The notes under the pieces were generated by a model that did not search any database, was not told the DNA's origin, and was given only the letters and a program-made list of their open reading frames with translations. Positions 63,928 to 64,000 of a stretch of DNA of 64,000 nt are shown here, piece by piece (within the stretch, counting starts at the first letter, position 1; each line of letters opens with the position of its first letter). The position numbers were made by a program, and so were the translations under genes. The DNA is from Schizochytrium sp. TIO01 (lineage: Eukaryota; Sar; Bigyra; Thraustochytrida; Thraustochytriidae). The stretch covers positions 7,584,668-7,648,667 of the forward strand of contig SMSO01000032.1 in assembly GCA_004764695.1 (NCBI GenBank), written 5' to 3'.

Positions 63928-64000
63928 AATACAATTCCTAGATCCCTGCATGTACAAACTTTAATTTCCGTGTATCATTGTACTTTAACATCGATTTAAT

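Noticed and set aside
1-64000. tRNA, rRNA or CRISPR array
   Set aside because: I scanned by eye for paired tRNA A/B boxes, rRNA-like conserved blocks and regularly spaced repeats and found none. A covariance-model scan would be needed to exclude tRNAs.

Overview
The window is nuclear DNA from a unicellular eukaryote. Most genes are single long open frames with few introns. Two genes have a GT-AG intron that I could place exactly: the WD40 gene (130 bp) and UFC1 (250 bp). The spacers are long and AT-rich. The gene content (spliceosomal USP39/Sad1, MSH6, mitochondrial EF-G1, UFC1, a nuclear-basket nucleoporin, a 7TM-RGS receptor, an LMF-family ER protein) is eukaryotic. Few introns, moderate GC, a eukaryotic PqiA-family protein and a 7TM-RGS protein together suggest a stramenopile, possibly a labyrinthulomycete (thraustochytrid). 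That placement is inference and no marker gene settles it.

Layout. 0.1-8 kb: a TPR/Mlp-like nucleoporin with an FG-repeat tail and a hypothetical protein. 8-16 kb: a small predicted secreted Cys-rich protein, a large PqiA-family membrane protein, a weak membrane ORF and a long gap. 16-24 kb: mitochondrial EF-G1 and a piggyBac-derived gene. 23.5-33 kb: a WD40 protein, an LRR protein and a zinc alcohol dehydrogenase. 35-42 kb: MSH6 and USP39. 43-52 kb: an unknown 606-aa protein behind a clear TATA box, two coiled-coil hypotheticals and an LMF-family protein. 53-54 kb: a GNAT acetyltransferase. 54-58.6 kb: a gene-poor stretch holding a decayed Fanzor (eukaryotic TnpB-like RNA-guided nuclease) and other degraded fragments. 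58.7-64 kb: the 7TM-RGS protein, UFC1 and a histidine-phosphatase protein.

The genes are mainly unlinked housekeeping functions: nuclear pore and mRNA export, splicing, mismatch repair, mitochondrial translation, UFMylation and ER maturation. There is no operon logic. The accessory signals are the broken Fanzor at about 55.2-55.75 kb and the apparently intact but catalytically altered piggyBac-derived gene at 20.3-23.3 kb. I found no rRNA, tRNA or CRISPR array by eye.
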